The translations under genes were made by a program, and so were the position numbers. Positions 54,918-63,535 of a stretch of 64,000 nucleotides of DNA are shown piece after piece. Position 1 is the stretch's first letter. Each line of letters opens with the position of its first letter. The notes under the pieces were generated by a model. The model was given only the letters and a program-made list of their open reading frames with translations. It was not told the DNA's origin and ran no database searches. The DNA comes from Maccoyibacter intestinihominis (GTDB lineage: Bacteria; Bacillota; Clostridia; Lachnospirales; Lachnospiraceae). The stretch lies in NCBI RefSeq assembly GCF_040096355.1, contig NZ_JBBMEX010000008.1, forward strand, positions 1 through 64,000, written 5' to 3'.

Positions 54918-55029
54918 TTTCATAATCGCCGGGGACAGCGTATGATATAAAGATAAGTATCTAAATCAAAATAGAATATATTTTAGGACTGTCAGAAAAT
55001 CCTTTTATGTATTTTTACCCATTCCATAC

Positions 55030-55057
55030 TTTACAGAACCCAAAATCAGTGTATAAT
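55030..55057 (+). promoter_or_regulatory. promoter of the YoaK-like gene
   Basis: TTTACA (55030-55035) and TATAAT (55052-55057) have a 16-base spacer. It lies inside the longer reading frame and so supports the ATG at 55091. Confidence 0.7.
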
Positions 55058-55090
55058 GTAGTGCGGGAAGCGAGAGAGGAGCGTGATGGA

Positions 55091-55792
55091 ATGGCAGGTT
55101 TGGAGAATCCTGTAGAGGAATTGATCGTAGAAAACAAGCAGATGTCGGAAGCATTTTGTAATAGTCTGTTTTTAGCGTTATCGGGAGGATTTCAGGATGC
55201 CTATACCTACAATTCAAGAGGCAAGGTGTTTTCAAACGCACAGACTGGAAACGTGGTACTGATGAGCCAGCATTTTATGGAGGGACGCTGGCAGGAAGGA
55301 ATACGTTATCTGCTGCCGCTGTTGGCATTTGCGGTGGGAGTGTTTATTGCAGAGAGGATACAGTATCGGCATCGATATGCAAAACGTCTGCATTGGAGAC
55401 AGGGCATTTTGTTAGCGGAGATTGCCATTTTGTTTATTGTAGGTTTTATGCCTGAAAAATGGAATCTTCCGGCAACGATCATGGTATCTTTTGCATGTGC
55501 TATGCAGGTACAGACCTTCCGGAAAGTCGGAGGTTATTCCTATGCAAGTACCATGTGTATCGGAAATTTAAGGAGTGGTACCGCAGCATTGTCCGTTTGG
55601 TGCAGGGAGAAAAAACCGGAGCAGTTAGAGCAGGCACTTTACTATTTTGGAATCATCTTCTTTTTTGCCATAGGAGCAGGAATCGGTGGAATCTTATCCA
55701 TAAGATTTGGTTTACATATCATATGGGTTTCCTGCGTCTTTTTATTGATCAGTTTTAGCCTGATGTTTGTAGAAACTTTAAAGAAAAAGTAA
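55091..55792 (+). CDS. YoaK (DUF1275) family membrane protein
   Basis: A 233-aa protein with about six membrane helices. I start it at ATG 55091 (MAGLENPVEELIVENKQMSE), 9 bases after aggag, because a promoter lies between this and the upstream ATG at 55007. Features are the family N-terminus LALSGGFQDAYTY, NAQTGNVVLMSQ and the later CAMQVQTFRKVGGYSYASTMCIGNLRSG (residues about 145-172). DUF1275 proteins are of unknown transport function. Confidence 0.85.
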   Translation: MAGLENPVEELIVENKQMSEAFCNSLFLALSGGFQDAYTYNSRGKVFSNAQTGNVVLMSQHFMEGRWQEGIRYLLPLLAFAVGVFIAERIQYRHRYAKRLHWRQGILLAEIAILFIVGFMPEKWNLPATIMVSFACAMQVQTFRKVGGYSYASTMCIGNLRSGTAALSVWCREKKPEQLEQALYYFGIIFFFAIGAGIGGILSIRFGLHIIWVSCVFLLISFSLMFVETLKKK

Positions 55793-55881
55793 AAAATAAG
55801 ACGGATACACGAAAAGAACGGTGGAATAAGGAATTATGCGAATTTTTCACATAAAAATGCGTAAAAGTAAAAATTTCACAG

Positions 55882-55909
55882 TTGACATTTGACATATTTG
55901 GTGTATAAT
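55882..55909 (+). promoter_or_regulatory. promoter of the amino-acid ABC operon
   Basis: TTGACA (55882-55887) and TATAAT (55904-55909) have a 16-base spacer. It is the strongest match to consensus in the window. Confidence 0.85.
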
Positions 55910-55921
55910 TATAACAATTCG

Positions 55922-55951
55922 ATGGAGAAGGTCATACTTTCTCCATTTTTT
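55922..55951 (+). terminator. early terminator/attenuator in the ABC operon leader
   Basis: ATGGAGAA (55922-55929) pairs with TTCTCCAT (55939-55946), followed by a T-run. It lies only about 6 bases beyond the expected transcription start, so most transcripts would end at about 35 nt unless it is overcome. Confidence 0.7.
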
Positions 55952-55985
55952 GTTGTAGTTGACATAATTCTAAGGAGGAGCAAGG

Positions 55986-56846
55986 ATGAAAAGGAAATTA
56001 ATTGGAGTAATTTTAATGGCAGTGATGGTTTGCTCACTGGCAGCATGTGGTTCAAAAGAGACCAAGGAAACAAAAGCAGACGCAGATAAGTCAGGGACAC
56101 CGGTTTTAAGAGTAGCAATGGAATGTGGCTATGCACCATATAACTGGACACAGTCAGATGATTCTAACGGAGCAGTTCCGATCGAGGACAGCAAAGATTA
56201 TGCATATGGATACGATGTTATGATGGCAAAGAAGATCGCAGATAAATTAGGCTGTGAGCTTCAGATCGTAAAACTGGACTGGGATTCTTTAATTCCTGCA
56301 GTACAGTCAGGAACCGTGGATTGTGTTATCGCAGGTCAGTCAATTACTTCTGACAGAAAAGAAATGGTAGATTTTACAGAGCCATATTATTATGCATCCA
56401 TCGTTACTTTAGTAAAATCTGATGGAAAATATGCAGATGCAAAAGGAATCAGCGATCTTGCAGGTGCAACCTGTACATCACAGCTTGGAACGATCTGGTA
56501 CGACAATTGTCTGCCACAGTTAAAAGATGCGAATATCCAGCCGGCACAGGAATCCGCTCCGGCAATGTTAGTAGCATTAGAGAGTGGTCGTACAGATTTA
56601 GTAGCAACAGATATTCCGACAGCAAAAGCAGCATGTGTTGCTTATCCGGATCTGAAGATTTTAGATTTTACAGATACAGATGATAACTACAAAGTATCCG
56701 ATGAAGATATCAACATTGGTATTTCTGTGAAAAAAGGAAATACAGAGCTTACAGACAAGATCAACAGCGTATTAAAAGAGATGACAACAGAGGACTTTGA
56801 CTCTATGATGGACGAGGCAATTTCTGTTCAGCCGTTATCCGAGTAA
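55986..56846 (+). CDS. amino-acid ABC transporter substrate-binding lipoprotein
   Basis: A 286-aa solute-binding protein of family 3 (polar amino acids or cystine). The lipobox is SLAACGS with Cys21. The mature protein has VAMECGYAPYNWTQSDDSNG near residue 40, GYDVMMAKKIADKLGC, DCVIAGQSIT, and VDFTEPYYYAS. It captures the amino acid outside the membrane and gives it to the permease at 56871. The exact ligand is unknown. Confidence 0.92.
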   Translation: MKRKLIGVILMAVMVCSLAACGSKETKETKADADKSGTPVLRVAMECGYAPYNWTQSDDSNGAVPIEDSKDYAYGYDVMMAKKIADKLGCELQIVKLDWDSLIPAVQSGTVDCVIAGQSITSDRKEMVDFTEPYYYASIVTLVKSDGKYADAKGISDLAGATCTSQLGTIWYDNCLPQLKDANIQPAQESAPAMLVALESGRTDLVATDIPTAKAACVAYPDLKILDFTDTDDNYKVSDEDINIGISVKKGNTELTDKINSVLKEMTTEDFDSMMDEAISVQPLSE

Positions 56847-56870
56847 TCAATTAAAAAGGGGTTAGATAAC

Positions 56871-57656
56871 GTGATTTCAAACATGAACTTTTGGGAACGT
56901 ATTCTCTATCTGTTACAGGAATATGGAACCTCCTATTTAAAAGGTGCAGGAACAACACTTGTGATCGCACTCGTATCGACAGCAATCGGTTGTCTGATAG
57001 GATTTATCGTCGGAATCATCCAGACGATTCCGGAGGACAAGCAGAGAGATTCCCTGTTAAAAAAGATCGTTTTAAAGATTGTAAAGATTATTTTAAAGAT
57101 TTATGTGGAAGTATTCCGTGGAACGCCGATGATCGTTCAGGCAGTGTTTATTTACTATGGAGCTGCACAGATTTTTAACATCCAGATGGGAATGTGGCAG
57201 TCCGCATTTTTGATCGTATCGATCAATACCGGTGCGTATATGGCAGAATCCGTGCGTGGTGGAATCATTTCCGTCGATCCGGGACAGACCGAAGGTGCAA
57301 AGGCAATTGGAATGACACATGTACAGACAATGACCAATGTCATTCTGCCGCAGGCATTTCGGAATATTTTACCGCAGATCGGCAATAACCTGATCATCAA
57401 CATCAAGGATACTTCCGTATTGTCCATTATCAGTATCGTAGACCTGTTCTTTGTACATAAGAGCGTGGCAGGTGCGTTGTATACCTATTTTGAATCCGCA
57501 GTGATCGTAATGTGTATGTATCTGATCATGACATTAGCAGCGTCTAAACTGCTCCGTTTATGGGAGAAAAAGATGGACGGTTCACAGAACTATGAGTTAG
57601 TCGATGTCATGGGGATCGGAACCCAGTTGGGCGAAGAAGTAAAACGTGGAGAGTAG
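56871..57656 (+). CDS. amino-acid ABC transporter permease
   Basis: A 261-aa HisM-type permease with about five membrane helices. It has VFRGTPMIVQAVFIYYG near residue 82, the family loop GGIISVDPGQTEGAKAIGMT (EAA-like) near residue 130, and QAFRNILPQIGNNLIINIKDTS. As it is the only permease, it would work as a homodimer. It lies 24 bases after the binding protein and 12 bases before the ATPase gene. Confidence 0.92.
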   Translation: MISNMNFWERILYLLQEYGTSYLKGAGTTLVIALVSTAIGCLIGFIVGIIQTIPEDKQRDSLLKKIVLKIVKIILKIYVEVFRGTPMIVQAVFIYYGAAQIFNIQMGMWQSAFLIVSINTGAYMAESVRGGIISVDPGQTEGAKAIGMTHVQTMTNVILPQAFRNILPQIGNNLIINIKDTSVLSIISIVDLFFVHKSVAGALYTYFESAVIVMCMYLIMTLAASKLLRLWEKKMDGSQNYELVDVMGIGTQLGEEVKRGE

Positions 57657-57668
57657 AGGAGGTTTCAT

Positions 57669-58427
57669 ATGAATGCAGAAGATGTAATATTAGAAGTATC
57701 TCATCTGGAAAAATCTTTTGGCTCTCACGATGTGTTAAGAGATATCAGTTTTCAGGTGGCAAAAGGTGATGTGGTTTCCGTGATCGGAGCGTCCGGTTCA
57801 GGAAAATCCACAATGCTCCGCTGTGTGAATCTGTTAGAGACACCAACCGGTGGCAGCATTTTATATCATGGAGAAGATATCACAGATCCAAAGATCAATG
57901 TACCGGCATACCGTTCTAAGGTTGGAATGGTATTCCAGAGTTTTAATCTGTTTAACAACATGACGGTTTTAGAGAACTGCATGGTAGGTCAGATCAAGGT
58001 AGCTGGAAGAAAAAAAGAAGAAGCAGAAGAAAAAGCAATGGCATACTTAAAAAAGGTTGGCATGGACGCGTACATCAATGCAAAACCGCGTCAACTTTCC
58101 GGTGGTCAGAAACAGCGTGTGGCAATTGCAAGGGCTTTGGCAATGGAGCCGGAAATCCTGCTTTTTGACGAACCGACTTCCGCATTAGACCCACAGATGG
58201 TCGGAGAAGTCTTAAATATCATGCGTCAGCTTGCGCAGGAAGGCCTTACGATGATCGTAGTCACACATGAGATGGCATTTGCAAGAGACATTTCAAGTCA
58301 TGTGATCTTTATGTCAGACGGCGTGATCGAAGAAGAAGGAACTGCAAAAGAAGTATTCTTAGAGCCAAAGAGCGAAAAGACCAAGGAGTTCTTAAGCAGA
58401 TTCCGTGGAATTGAAGGCGAGGTATAA
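57669..58427 (+). CDS. amino-acid ABC transporter ATP-binding protein
   Basis: A 252-aa GlnQ-type ATPase. Walker A is GASGSGKST near residue 41, the signature LSGGQKQRVAIARALAM lies near residue 143, and Walker B is EILLFDEPTSALDP. The D-loop and the switch histidine (VTHEM) are intact. It energises uptake by the two genes upstream, and a terminator follows at 58494. Confidence 0.94.
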   Translation: MNAEDVILEVSHLEKSFGSHDVLRDISFQVAKGDVVSVIGASGSGKSTMLRCVNLLETPTGGSILYHGEDITDPKINVPAYRSKVGMVFQSFNLFNNMTVLENCMVGQIKVAGRKKEEAEEKAMAYLKKVGMDAYINAKPRQLSGGQKQRVAIARALAMEPEILLFDEPTSALDPQMVGEVLNIMRQLAQEGLTMIVVTHEMAFARDISSHVIFMSDGVIEEEGTAKEVFLEPKSEKTKEFLSRFRGIEGEV

Positions 58428-58493
58428 TTGAATGTTTTTCCTCTTTCTGCTATACTTTGAGAAAGTATGGAGGAAGAGAAATCTCAACATAGA

Positions 58494-58539
58494 AAATTCC
58501 CTGTTCGGGTATAATATGATACCGGAACAGGGAATTTTT
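58494..58539. terminator. bidirectional intrinsic terminator of the ABC operon
   Basis: A long stem: AATTCCCTGTTC then GGGTAT pairs with ATACC then GGAACAGGGAATT, followed by a T-run. A smaller hairpin with ATACTTT/AAAGTAT precedes it. Confidence 0.9.
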
Positions 58540-58563
58540 ATGTTAAAATTTTTTATAAAAGAA

Positions 58564-58606
58564 TTAGCACTCACATCTTGACAGTGCTAACAAAAGGTGT
58601 TATACC
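58564..58606 (+). promoter_or_regulatory. CIRCE element and clpB promoter
   Basis: TTAGCACTC-N9-CAGTGCTAA (58564-58590) matches the HrcA-binding CIRCE repeat with one mismatch in the second arm (C for G at its first base). The -35 TTGACA (58578-58583) lies inside it, and TATACC is 17 bases on (58601-58606). Bound HrcA would cover the -35, so clpB should be repressed until heat or protein stress. Confidence 0.92.
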
Positions 58607-58687
58607 TTATATTGTAAAGGAAAAACAGGTTTCAGACATTCTTATTTTTAGGAAATAGAATGTGACGATAGAAAGGGGCGTAGAAGT

Positions 58688-61273
58688 ATGAACATCCAGA
58701 AATTTACCCAGAAATCAGTAGAAGCGATCAACGATTGCGAGAAATTAGCATATGAATACGGAAATCAGGAAATCGAGCAGGAACATTTGATGGTTGCATT
58801 GATGCAGCAGGAAGATGGACTAATTCCGAAATTAATTGAGAAAATGGAGATCCAGAAACAGCATTTTGCAGATAATGCAAGACGAAAACTGGAAGCCAGA
58901 GTCAAAGTGTCCGGAGGACAGGTTTATGTGGGACAGAATCTGAATAAGGTTCTGATCCATGCAGAAGATGAAGCAAAACAGATGGGCGATGAATATGTAT
59001 CGGTAGAGCATCTGTTTTTAGCATTGATAAAATACCCGAATCAGGCAATGAAAGAACTGTTTAAGGAATATGGTATTACCAGAGAAAGATTTTTACAGAG
59101 TCTTTCTACCGTGCGTGGTAATCAGAGGGTAACTTCTGACAATCCCGAGGCAACATATGATACGCTTGAAAAATACGGCTATGACATGGTAGAGCGGGCA
59201 AAAGACCAGAAGCTGGACCCTGTCATCGGAAGGGATACGGAAATCCGTAATGTTATCCGGATCCTGTCACGAAAGACGAAGAACAATCCGGTTTTGATCG
59301 GTGAACCGGGTGTCGGAAAAACAGCAGTAGTAGAAGGCTTAGCACAGAGGATCGTGCGTGGTGATGTGCCGGAAGGACTGAAGGATAAAAAATTGTTTGC
59401 ACTGGATATGGGTGCATTAGTAGCAGGTGCAAAATACCGTGGAGAATTTGAGGAACGTTTAAAAGCAGTGCTCGATGAAGTAAAGCAGAGTGACGGTCAG
59501 ATCATTCTCTTTATTGATGAGCTGCATACCATCGTCGGAGCAGGAAAGACGGACGGTGCCATGGATGCAGGCAATATGTTAAAACCAATGCTTGCAAGAG
59601 GCGAGCTTCACTGCATCGGTGCAACAACGTTAGACGAATACCGTGAATATATTGAAAAAGATGCAGCTTTAGAGCGTCGTTTCCAGCCGGTACAGGTCGA
59701 TGAACCGACCGTAGAAGATACGATCTCTATTTTAAGAGGTATCAAAGAACGCTACGAGGTATTCCACGGAGTTAAGATCACTGATGCCGCATTAGTCAGT
59801 GCAGCAGTCCTTTCGAACCGTTATATTTCGGATCGTTTTTTACCGGATAAAGCGATTGACTTAGTTGATGAGGCATGTGCCCTGATTAAAACCGAATTAG
59901 ATTCTATGCCAACCGAGTTAGATGAGTTGAACCGTAGGATCATGCAGCTTCAGATCGAAGAAACCGCATTGAAAAAAGAGGAAGATCATCTGAGCAAGGA
60001 TCGTTTAGAGACACTTCAAAAAGAATTAGCTGAATTAAACGATGAATTTGCAGCAAAGAAGGCACAGTGGGACAACGAGAAAAAGACCGTAGAAAAAGTA
60101 CAGAAGCTGCGTGAGGAATTAGAATCCCTGAAAAAAGAGATTGCACTTGCAAAGCAGAACTACGATTTAGAGAAAGCAGCAGAACTTCAGTACGGCAGAC
60201 TTCCGCAGTTAGAGAATGAGCTTGCAGGGGAAGAAGAAAAAGTGAAAAAGGAAGATTTTTCACTGGTGCACGAAAGTGTTACCGATGAAGAGATTGCGAG
60301 GATCATCTCCCGCTGGACAGGAATTCCGGTGGCAAAACTGACAGAGAGTGAACGAAACAAAACACTGCACTTAGATGAGGAACTTCATAAACGTGTCATC
60401 GGACAGGATGAGGGAGTTACAAAAGTAACCGAAGCGATCATCCGTTCCAAAGCAGGAATCAAAGATCCGACGAAACCGATCGGTTCCTTCCTGTTCCTTG
60501 GGCCAACCGGTGTCGGAAAAACAGAGTTAGCAAAGAGTCTCGCAGCGAGCCTGTTTGATGATGAAAACAACATGGTAAGGATCGACATGAGCGAATACAT
60601 GGAGAAATATTCCGTATCACGTCTGATCGGAGCGCCTCCTGGATATGTCGGCTATGAAGAGGGCGGACAGTTAACCGAGGCAGTCCGTAGAAAACCATAC
60701 TCCGTAGTGCTTTTTGACGAGATTGAAAAGGCACATCCTGATGTATTCAATGTACTGCTTCAGGTATTAGATGATGGCAGGATCACGGATTCACAGGGTA
60801 GGACCGTAGATTTTAAAAATACGATCCTGATCATGACTTCTAACATTGGCTCTGCACATCTGTTAGATGGAATTGATGAAAACGGCAACATCAGTAAGGA
60901 TGCCGAAGAAGCCGTTATGAATGAACTTCGCGCCGGATTCCGACCGGAATTTTTGAACCGTCTGGATGAGATCATTCTGTTTAAGCCATTGACAAAGAAC
61001 AACATTGGAGAAATCATCCATCTGTTAATGGAGGATCTGAACAGCCGTCTGGTAGACAAAGAAGTCCGTGTCGAGTTATCAAAAGAAGCAGAAGCGTATG
61101 TGGTAGACCACGGATTTGATCCGGTTTACGGTGCAAGACCGATGAAACGTTATCTGCAAAAAACAGTTGAAACCGAGGCAGCAAAGCTGATCTTAGCGGA
61201 CCGTGTCCGTGCAGGAGACACCATCCTGATCGATGTGGAAAATGGAGCATTGACTGCAAAAGTGAAAGCATGA
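58688..61273 (+). CDS. clpB: ClpB protein-disaggregating chaperone
   Basis: A hexameric AAA+ chaperone of 861 aa. The N domain is at 1-145. AAA-1 has GEPGVGKTAV near 204. The coiled-coil M domain, which separates ClpB from ClpC-type proteins, is near 400-520 (LNRRIMQLQIEETALKKEED). AAA-2 has GPTGVGKTEL near 604. There is no ClpP-binding tripeptide in evidence. Its promoter lies under CIRCE, so it is in the HrcA regulon. Confidence 0.96.
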   Translation: MNIQKFTQKSVEAINDCEKLAYEYGNQEIEQEHLMVALMQQEDGLIPKLIEKMEIQKQHFADNARRKLEARVKVSGGQVYVGQNLNKVLIHAEDEAKQMGDEYVSVEHLFLALIKYPNQAMKELFKEYGITRERFLQSLSTVRGNQRVTSDNPEATYDTLEKYGYDMVERAKDQKLDPVIGRDTEIRNVIRILSRKTKNNPVLIGEPGVGKTAVVEGLAQRIVRGDVPEGLKDKKLFALDMGALVAGAKYRGEFEERLKAVLDEVKQSDGQIILFIDELHTIVGAGKTDGAMDAGNMLKPMLARGELHCIGATTLDEYREYIEKDAALERRFQPVQVDEPTVEDTISILRGIKERYEVFHGVKITDAALVSAAVLSNRYISDRFLPDKAIDLVDEACALIKTELDSMPTELDELNRRIMQLQIEETALKKEEDHLSKDRLETLQKELAELNDEFAAKKAQWDNEKKTVEKVQKLREELESLKKEIALAKQNYDLEKAAELQYGRLPQLENELAGEEEKVKKEDFSLVHESVTDEEIARIISRWTGIPVAKLTESERNKTLHLDEELHKRVIGQDEGVTKVTEAIIRSKAGIKDPTKPIGSFLFLGPTGVGKTELAKSLAASLFDDENNMVRIDMSEYMEKYSVSRLIGAPPGYVGYEEGGQLTEAVRRKPYSVVLFDEIEKAHPDVFNVLLQVLDDGRITDSQGRTVDFKNTILIMTSNIGSAHLLDGIDENGNISKDAEEAVMNELRAGFRPEFLNRLDEIILFKPLTKNNIGEIIHLLMEDLNSRLVDKEVRVELSKEAEAYVVDHGFDPVYGARPMKRYLQKTVETEAAKLILADRVRAGDTILIDVENGALTAKVKA

Positions 61274-61348
61274 TCCATGGATCAGCGAGCAACGGAATTA
61301 TGAGTGAGCGATACTCATAATAGAATAAAACTTTAGAATATTATAAAC

Positions 61349-61389
61349 AGGAGGCACTTCTCTTCCCAAGCAGAAGAGAAGTGCCTCCT
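61349..61389. terminator. perfect 17-bp hairpin after clpB
   Basis: The 17-base arm 61349-61365 (beginning AGGAGGCAC) pairs perfectly with 61373-61389 around a 7-base loop. There is no T-run after it, so it may be a factor-assisted terminator or a transcript stabiliser. Confidence 0.5.
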
Positions 61390-61422
61390 ATAAATTTGTC
61401 AGAAAAAAGTTAATAAAAGTCC

Positions 61423-61473
61423 TTGACAAGTGGAAATTTTTACTATAATATAACACCAACCTACTTGGTAGGT
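61423..61473 (+). promoter_or_regulatory. metY promoter with candidate Rrf2 operator
   Basis: TTGACA (61423-61428) is followed by a TATAATAT run (TATAAT 61444-61449; 15-base spacer, or 17 to TAATAT). The palindrome ACCTAC-TTG-GTAGGT (61459-61473) covers the expected start site. The local Rrf2 gene two genes on is the natural candidate regulator. The spacing of the first -10 is short. Confidence 0.6.
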
Positions 61474-61522
61474 ATATAAAAGAAAAAGCAAATAAATCTT
61501 AAGAAAGAACGAGGTAAAGAAG

Positions 61523-62803
61523 ATGAGTAATTATAAATTTGAAACATTGCAGCTTCATGTAGGACAGGAAAAAGCAGATCCGGTAACAGATGCAAGAGCC
61601 GTACCGATCTATGCAACCACTTCTTATGTATTCCACAATTCCCAGCATGCAGCAGACCGCTTCGGACTGCGTGATGCAGGAAACATCTATGGTCGTCTGA
61701 CAAATTCCACACAGGATGTATTTGAACAGAGAATTGCAGCATTAGAGGGTGGAGTTGCAGCATTAGCAGTTGCATCAGGAGCAGCAGCCATTACCTATGC
61801 AATCGAGGCATTAGCACAGGCAGGAGATCACATTGTTGCACAGAAAACAGTTTACGGCGGAACATTTAACCTGTTAGAGCATACATTAGTACAGTTTGGA
61901 ATAGAGACAACATTTGTCAATGCCCACGACCTCAAAGAGTTAGAAGCAGCTATTTTACCAAATACGAAAGCAGTTTACTTAGAGACACTTGGAAATCCAA
62001 ACAGTGACATTCCGGATATTGATGCGATCGCAGAGATTGCACATAAACACGGCATTCCGGTTTTAGTAGACAATACTTTTGGTACCCCGTATCTGATCCG
62101 TCCGATCGAGCATGGTGCAGATATTGTCGTACATTCTGCAACAAAATTTATCGGCGGCCACGGTACGACCCTTGGAGGAGTTATTGTAGATTCCGGAAAA
62201 TTTGACTGGAAAGCAAGTGGAAAATATGCACCGATCGCAGCACCAAACCCAAGTTATCATGGAGTATCTTTTGTAGATGCTGCCGGTCCGGCTGCGTTTG
62301 TAACATATATCCGTGCAATCCTGCTTCGTGATCAGGGTGCAGCAATTTCACCGTTTGCGGCATTTTTACTGTTACAGGGAACAGAGACACTTTCTCTTCG
62401 ATTAGAGAGACATGCCGAGAATACCAAAAAAGTCATTGAATATCTTCGTAACCATCCGAAAGTTGCAAAAGTAAACCATCCATCCCTCCCGGATCATCCG
62501 GATCACGCACTCTATGAGCGTTATTTCCCAAATGGTGGCGGCAGCATTTTTACATTTGAGATCAAAGGTGGTCAGGAAGAGGCATACCGCTTTATCGATA
62601 ACCTTGAGATTTTCTCGCTGCTTGCAAATGTAGCAGACGTAAAATCATTGGTGATCCATCCGGCAACTACCACACATTCCCAGTTGTCAGAAGAAGAGCT
62701 TGCGGATCAGGGAATCACACCATCTACGATCCGCCTTTCCATTGGAACGGAGCATATTGACGATATTATCGCAGATCTTGAAAAAGGATTTGCAGCAGTT
62801 TAA
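61523..62803 (+). CDS. metY: O-acetylhomoserine sulfhydrylase (MetY)-like PLP enzyme
   Basis: Makes homocysteine from O-acetylhomoserine and sulfide, or acts as a related Cys/Met-metabolism enzyme. A 426-aa protein with the N-terminal TLQLHVGQEKADP, YGRLTNSTQDVFEQRIAALE, and PLP Lys208 in VHSATKFIGGHGT. The 426-aa size and the insert near 230-260 fit OAH sulfhydrylase rather than shorter cystathionine enzymes. It lies 25 bases before an Rrf2 regulator, suggesting sulfur-dependent control. Confidence 0.88.
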   Translation: MSNYKFETLQLHVGQEKADPVTDARAVPIYATTSYVFHNSQHAADRFGLRDAGNIYGRLTNSTQDVFEQRIAALEGGVAALAVASGAAAITYAIEALAQAGDHIVAQKTVYGGTFNLLEHTLVQFGIETTFVNAHDLKELEAAILPNTKAVYLETLGNPNSDIPDIDAIAEIAHKHGIPVLVDNTFGTPYLIRPIEHGADIVVHSATKFIGGHGTTLGGVIVDSGKFDWKASGKYAPIAAPNPSYHGVSFVDAAGPAAFVTYIRAILLRDQGAAISPFAAFLLLQGTETLSLRLERHAENTKKVIEYLRNHPKVAKVNHPSLPDHPDHALYERYFPNGGGSIFTFEIKGGQEEAYRFIDNLEIFSLLANVADVKSLVIHPATTTHSQLSEEELADQGITPSTIRLSIGTEHIDDIIADLEKGFAAV

Positions 62804-62828
62804 AAAATAGGAAAGGGAAGGAAAAAGA

Positions 62829-63236
62829 ATGATTTCGACACGCGGACGATATTCCATCCGTATTCTTTTAGACCTTGCCGAGCATAGTAACGGTGAATTT
62901 ATCCCGATGAAAGAAGTGGCGGCCCGTCAGGGGATATCCCTAAAATATATCGAGCGGATCATGCCGGTGCTGAAAACGGGCGGGCTGGTAGACAGCCTGC
63001 ACGGCATTGGCGGCGGATACCGGTTGACAAAAGAGCCATCCGAGGTGACTTTGTGGGATATATTGATCCTTGCAGAAGGGGATTTGGCACCGGTCTCCTG
63101 CCTGCAGGAAAATGCGGCTGTATGTGAACGGGCGGCAGCATGCAGGACTTTGCCGGTATGGGAAGATTATTATAAACTGACGAAAGATTATTTTCGTGGT
63201 ATTACGTTAGAGGATCTGATGAGGCAGCAGCGTTGA
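62829..63236 (+). CDS. Rrf2-family transcriptional regulator
   Basis: A 135-aa winged-helix regulator starting MISTRGRYSIRILLDLAEH, with the helix-turn-helix GISLKYIERIMPVLKTGGLV and the wing GIGGGYRL. Three cysteines, Cys91, Cys99 and Cys105, lie where Fe-S-binding members such as IscR and NsrR carry theirs, so it may sense Fe-S or sulfur status. CymR-type members lack this set. It is probably co-transcribed with metY and may bind the palindrome at 61459. Confidence 0.87.
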   Translation: MISTRGRYSIRILLDLAEHSNGEFIPMKEVAARQGISLKYIERIMPVLKTGGLVDSLHGIGGGYRLTKEPSEVTLWDILILAEGDLAPVSCLQENAAVCERAAACRTLPVWEDYYKLTKDYFRGITLEDLMRQQR

Positions 63237-63349
63237 GCGGCTGCCTTAAAATATAGGAAAATGTCAGTATGGTGATTTAGATATCAGAGTTAAAATATTA
63301 GGATTTATTTCTGGTGGAATTAATAGGGGCACAGATGAAATATTCCAAG

Positions 63350-63452
63350 TTTCCTTGTGCAGAACATTCCGATGAACCTCTGAAAGCAGAAATCGTGTTC
63401 GCCAGTGGGCTTCACGATTTCTTGAGTTTCATCTCCATTGCACAAAAATAAA
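63350..63452 (+). ncRNA. structured element D (putative RNA or repeat)
   Basis: It is a close relative of C. TTGTGCA (63355-63361) pairs with TGCACAA (63439-63445), GATGAA with TTCATC across the inner region, and GAAATCGTG (63389-63397) with CACGATTTC (63413-63421). Compared with C, one G-C pair has become A-T with pairing kept, and a mismatch is repaired. The loop TTCGCCAGTGGGCTT (63398-63412) is the family hallmark. It lies between an Rrf2 gene and the sigma factor gene. The rest of 63237-63535 shows no gene. Confidence 0.55.
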
Positions 63453-63478
63453 TGCAACATTTTCGCCATGCCGGGACT

Positions 63479-63488
63479 CTGATATAAT
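63479..63488 (+). promoter_or_regulatory. extended -10 promoter of the sigma factor gene
   Basis: TGATATAAT (TG at 63480-63481, TATAAT 63483-63488) has an extended -10 but no convincing -35. It lies exactly 15 bases after a TCGCC, the same layout as downstream of element C. Confidence 0.5.
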
Positions 63489-63535
63489 GAGTGCAAGTGA
63501 GTAGGCATGTTCACAGAGCACAGGAGGAGGGAACT

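Noticed and set aside
54728..54925. A 65-codon plus-strand frame after the DUF5692-like gene
   Set aside because: It begins in the terminator and crosses element C, has no ribosome site, and is basic in a non-protein-like way.
55007..55090. Longer N-terminus of the YoaK-like protein
   Set aside because: A promoter lies inside it (55030-55057) and the ATG at 55091 has the ribosome site.
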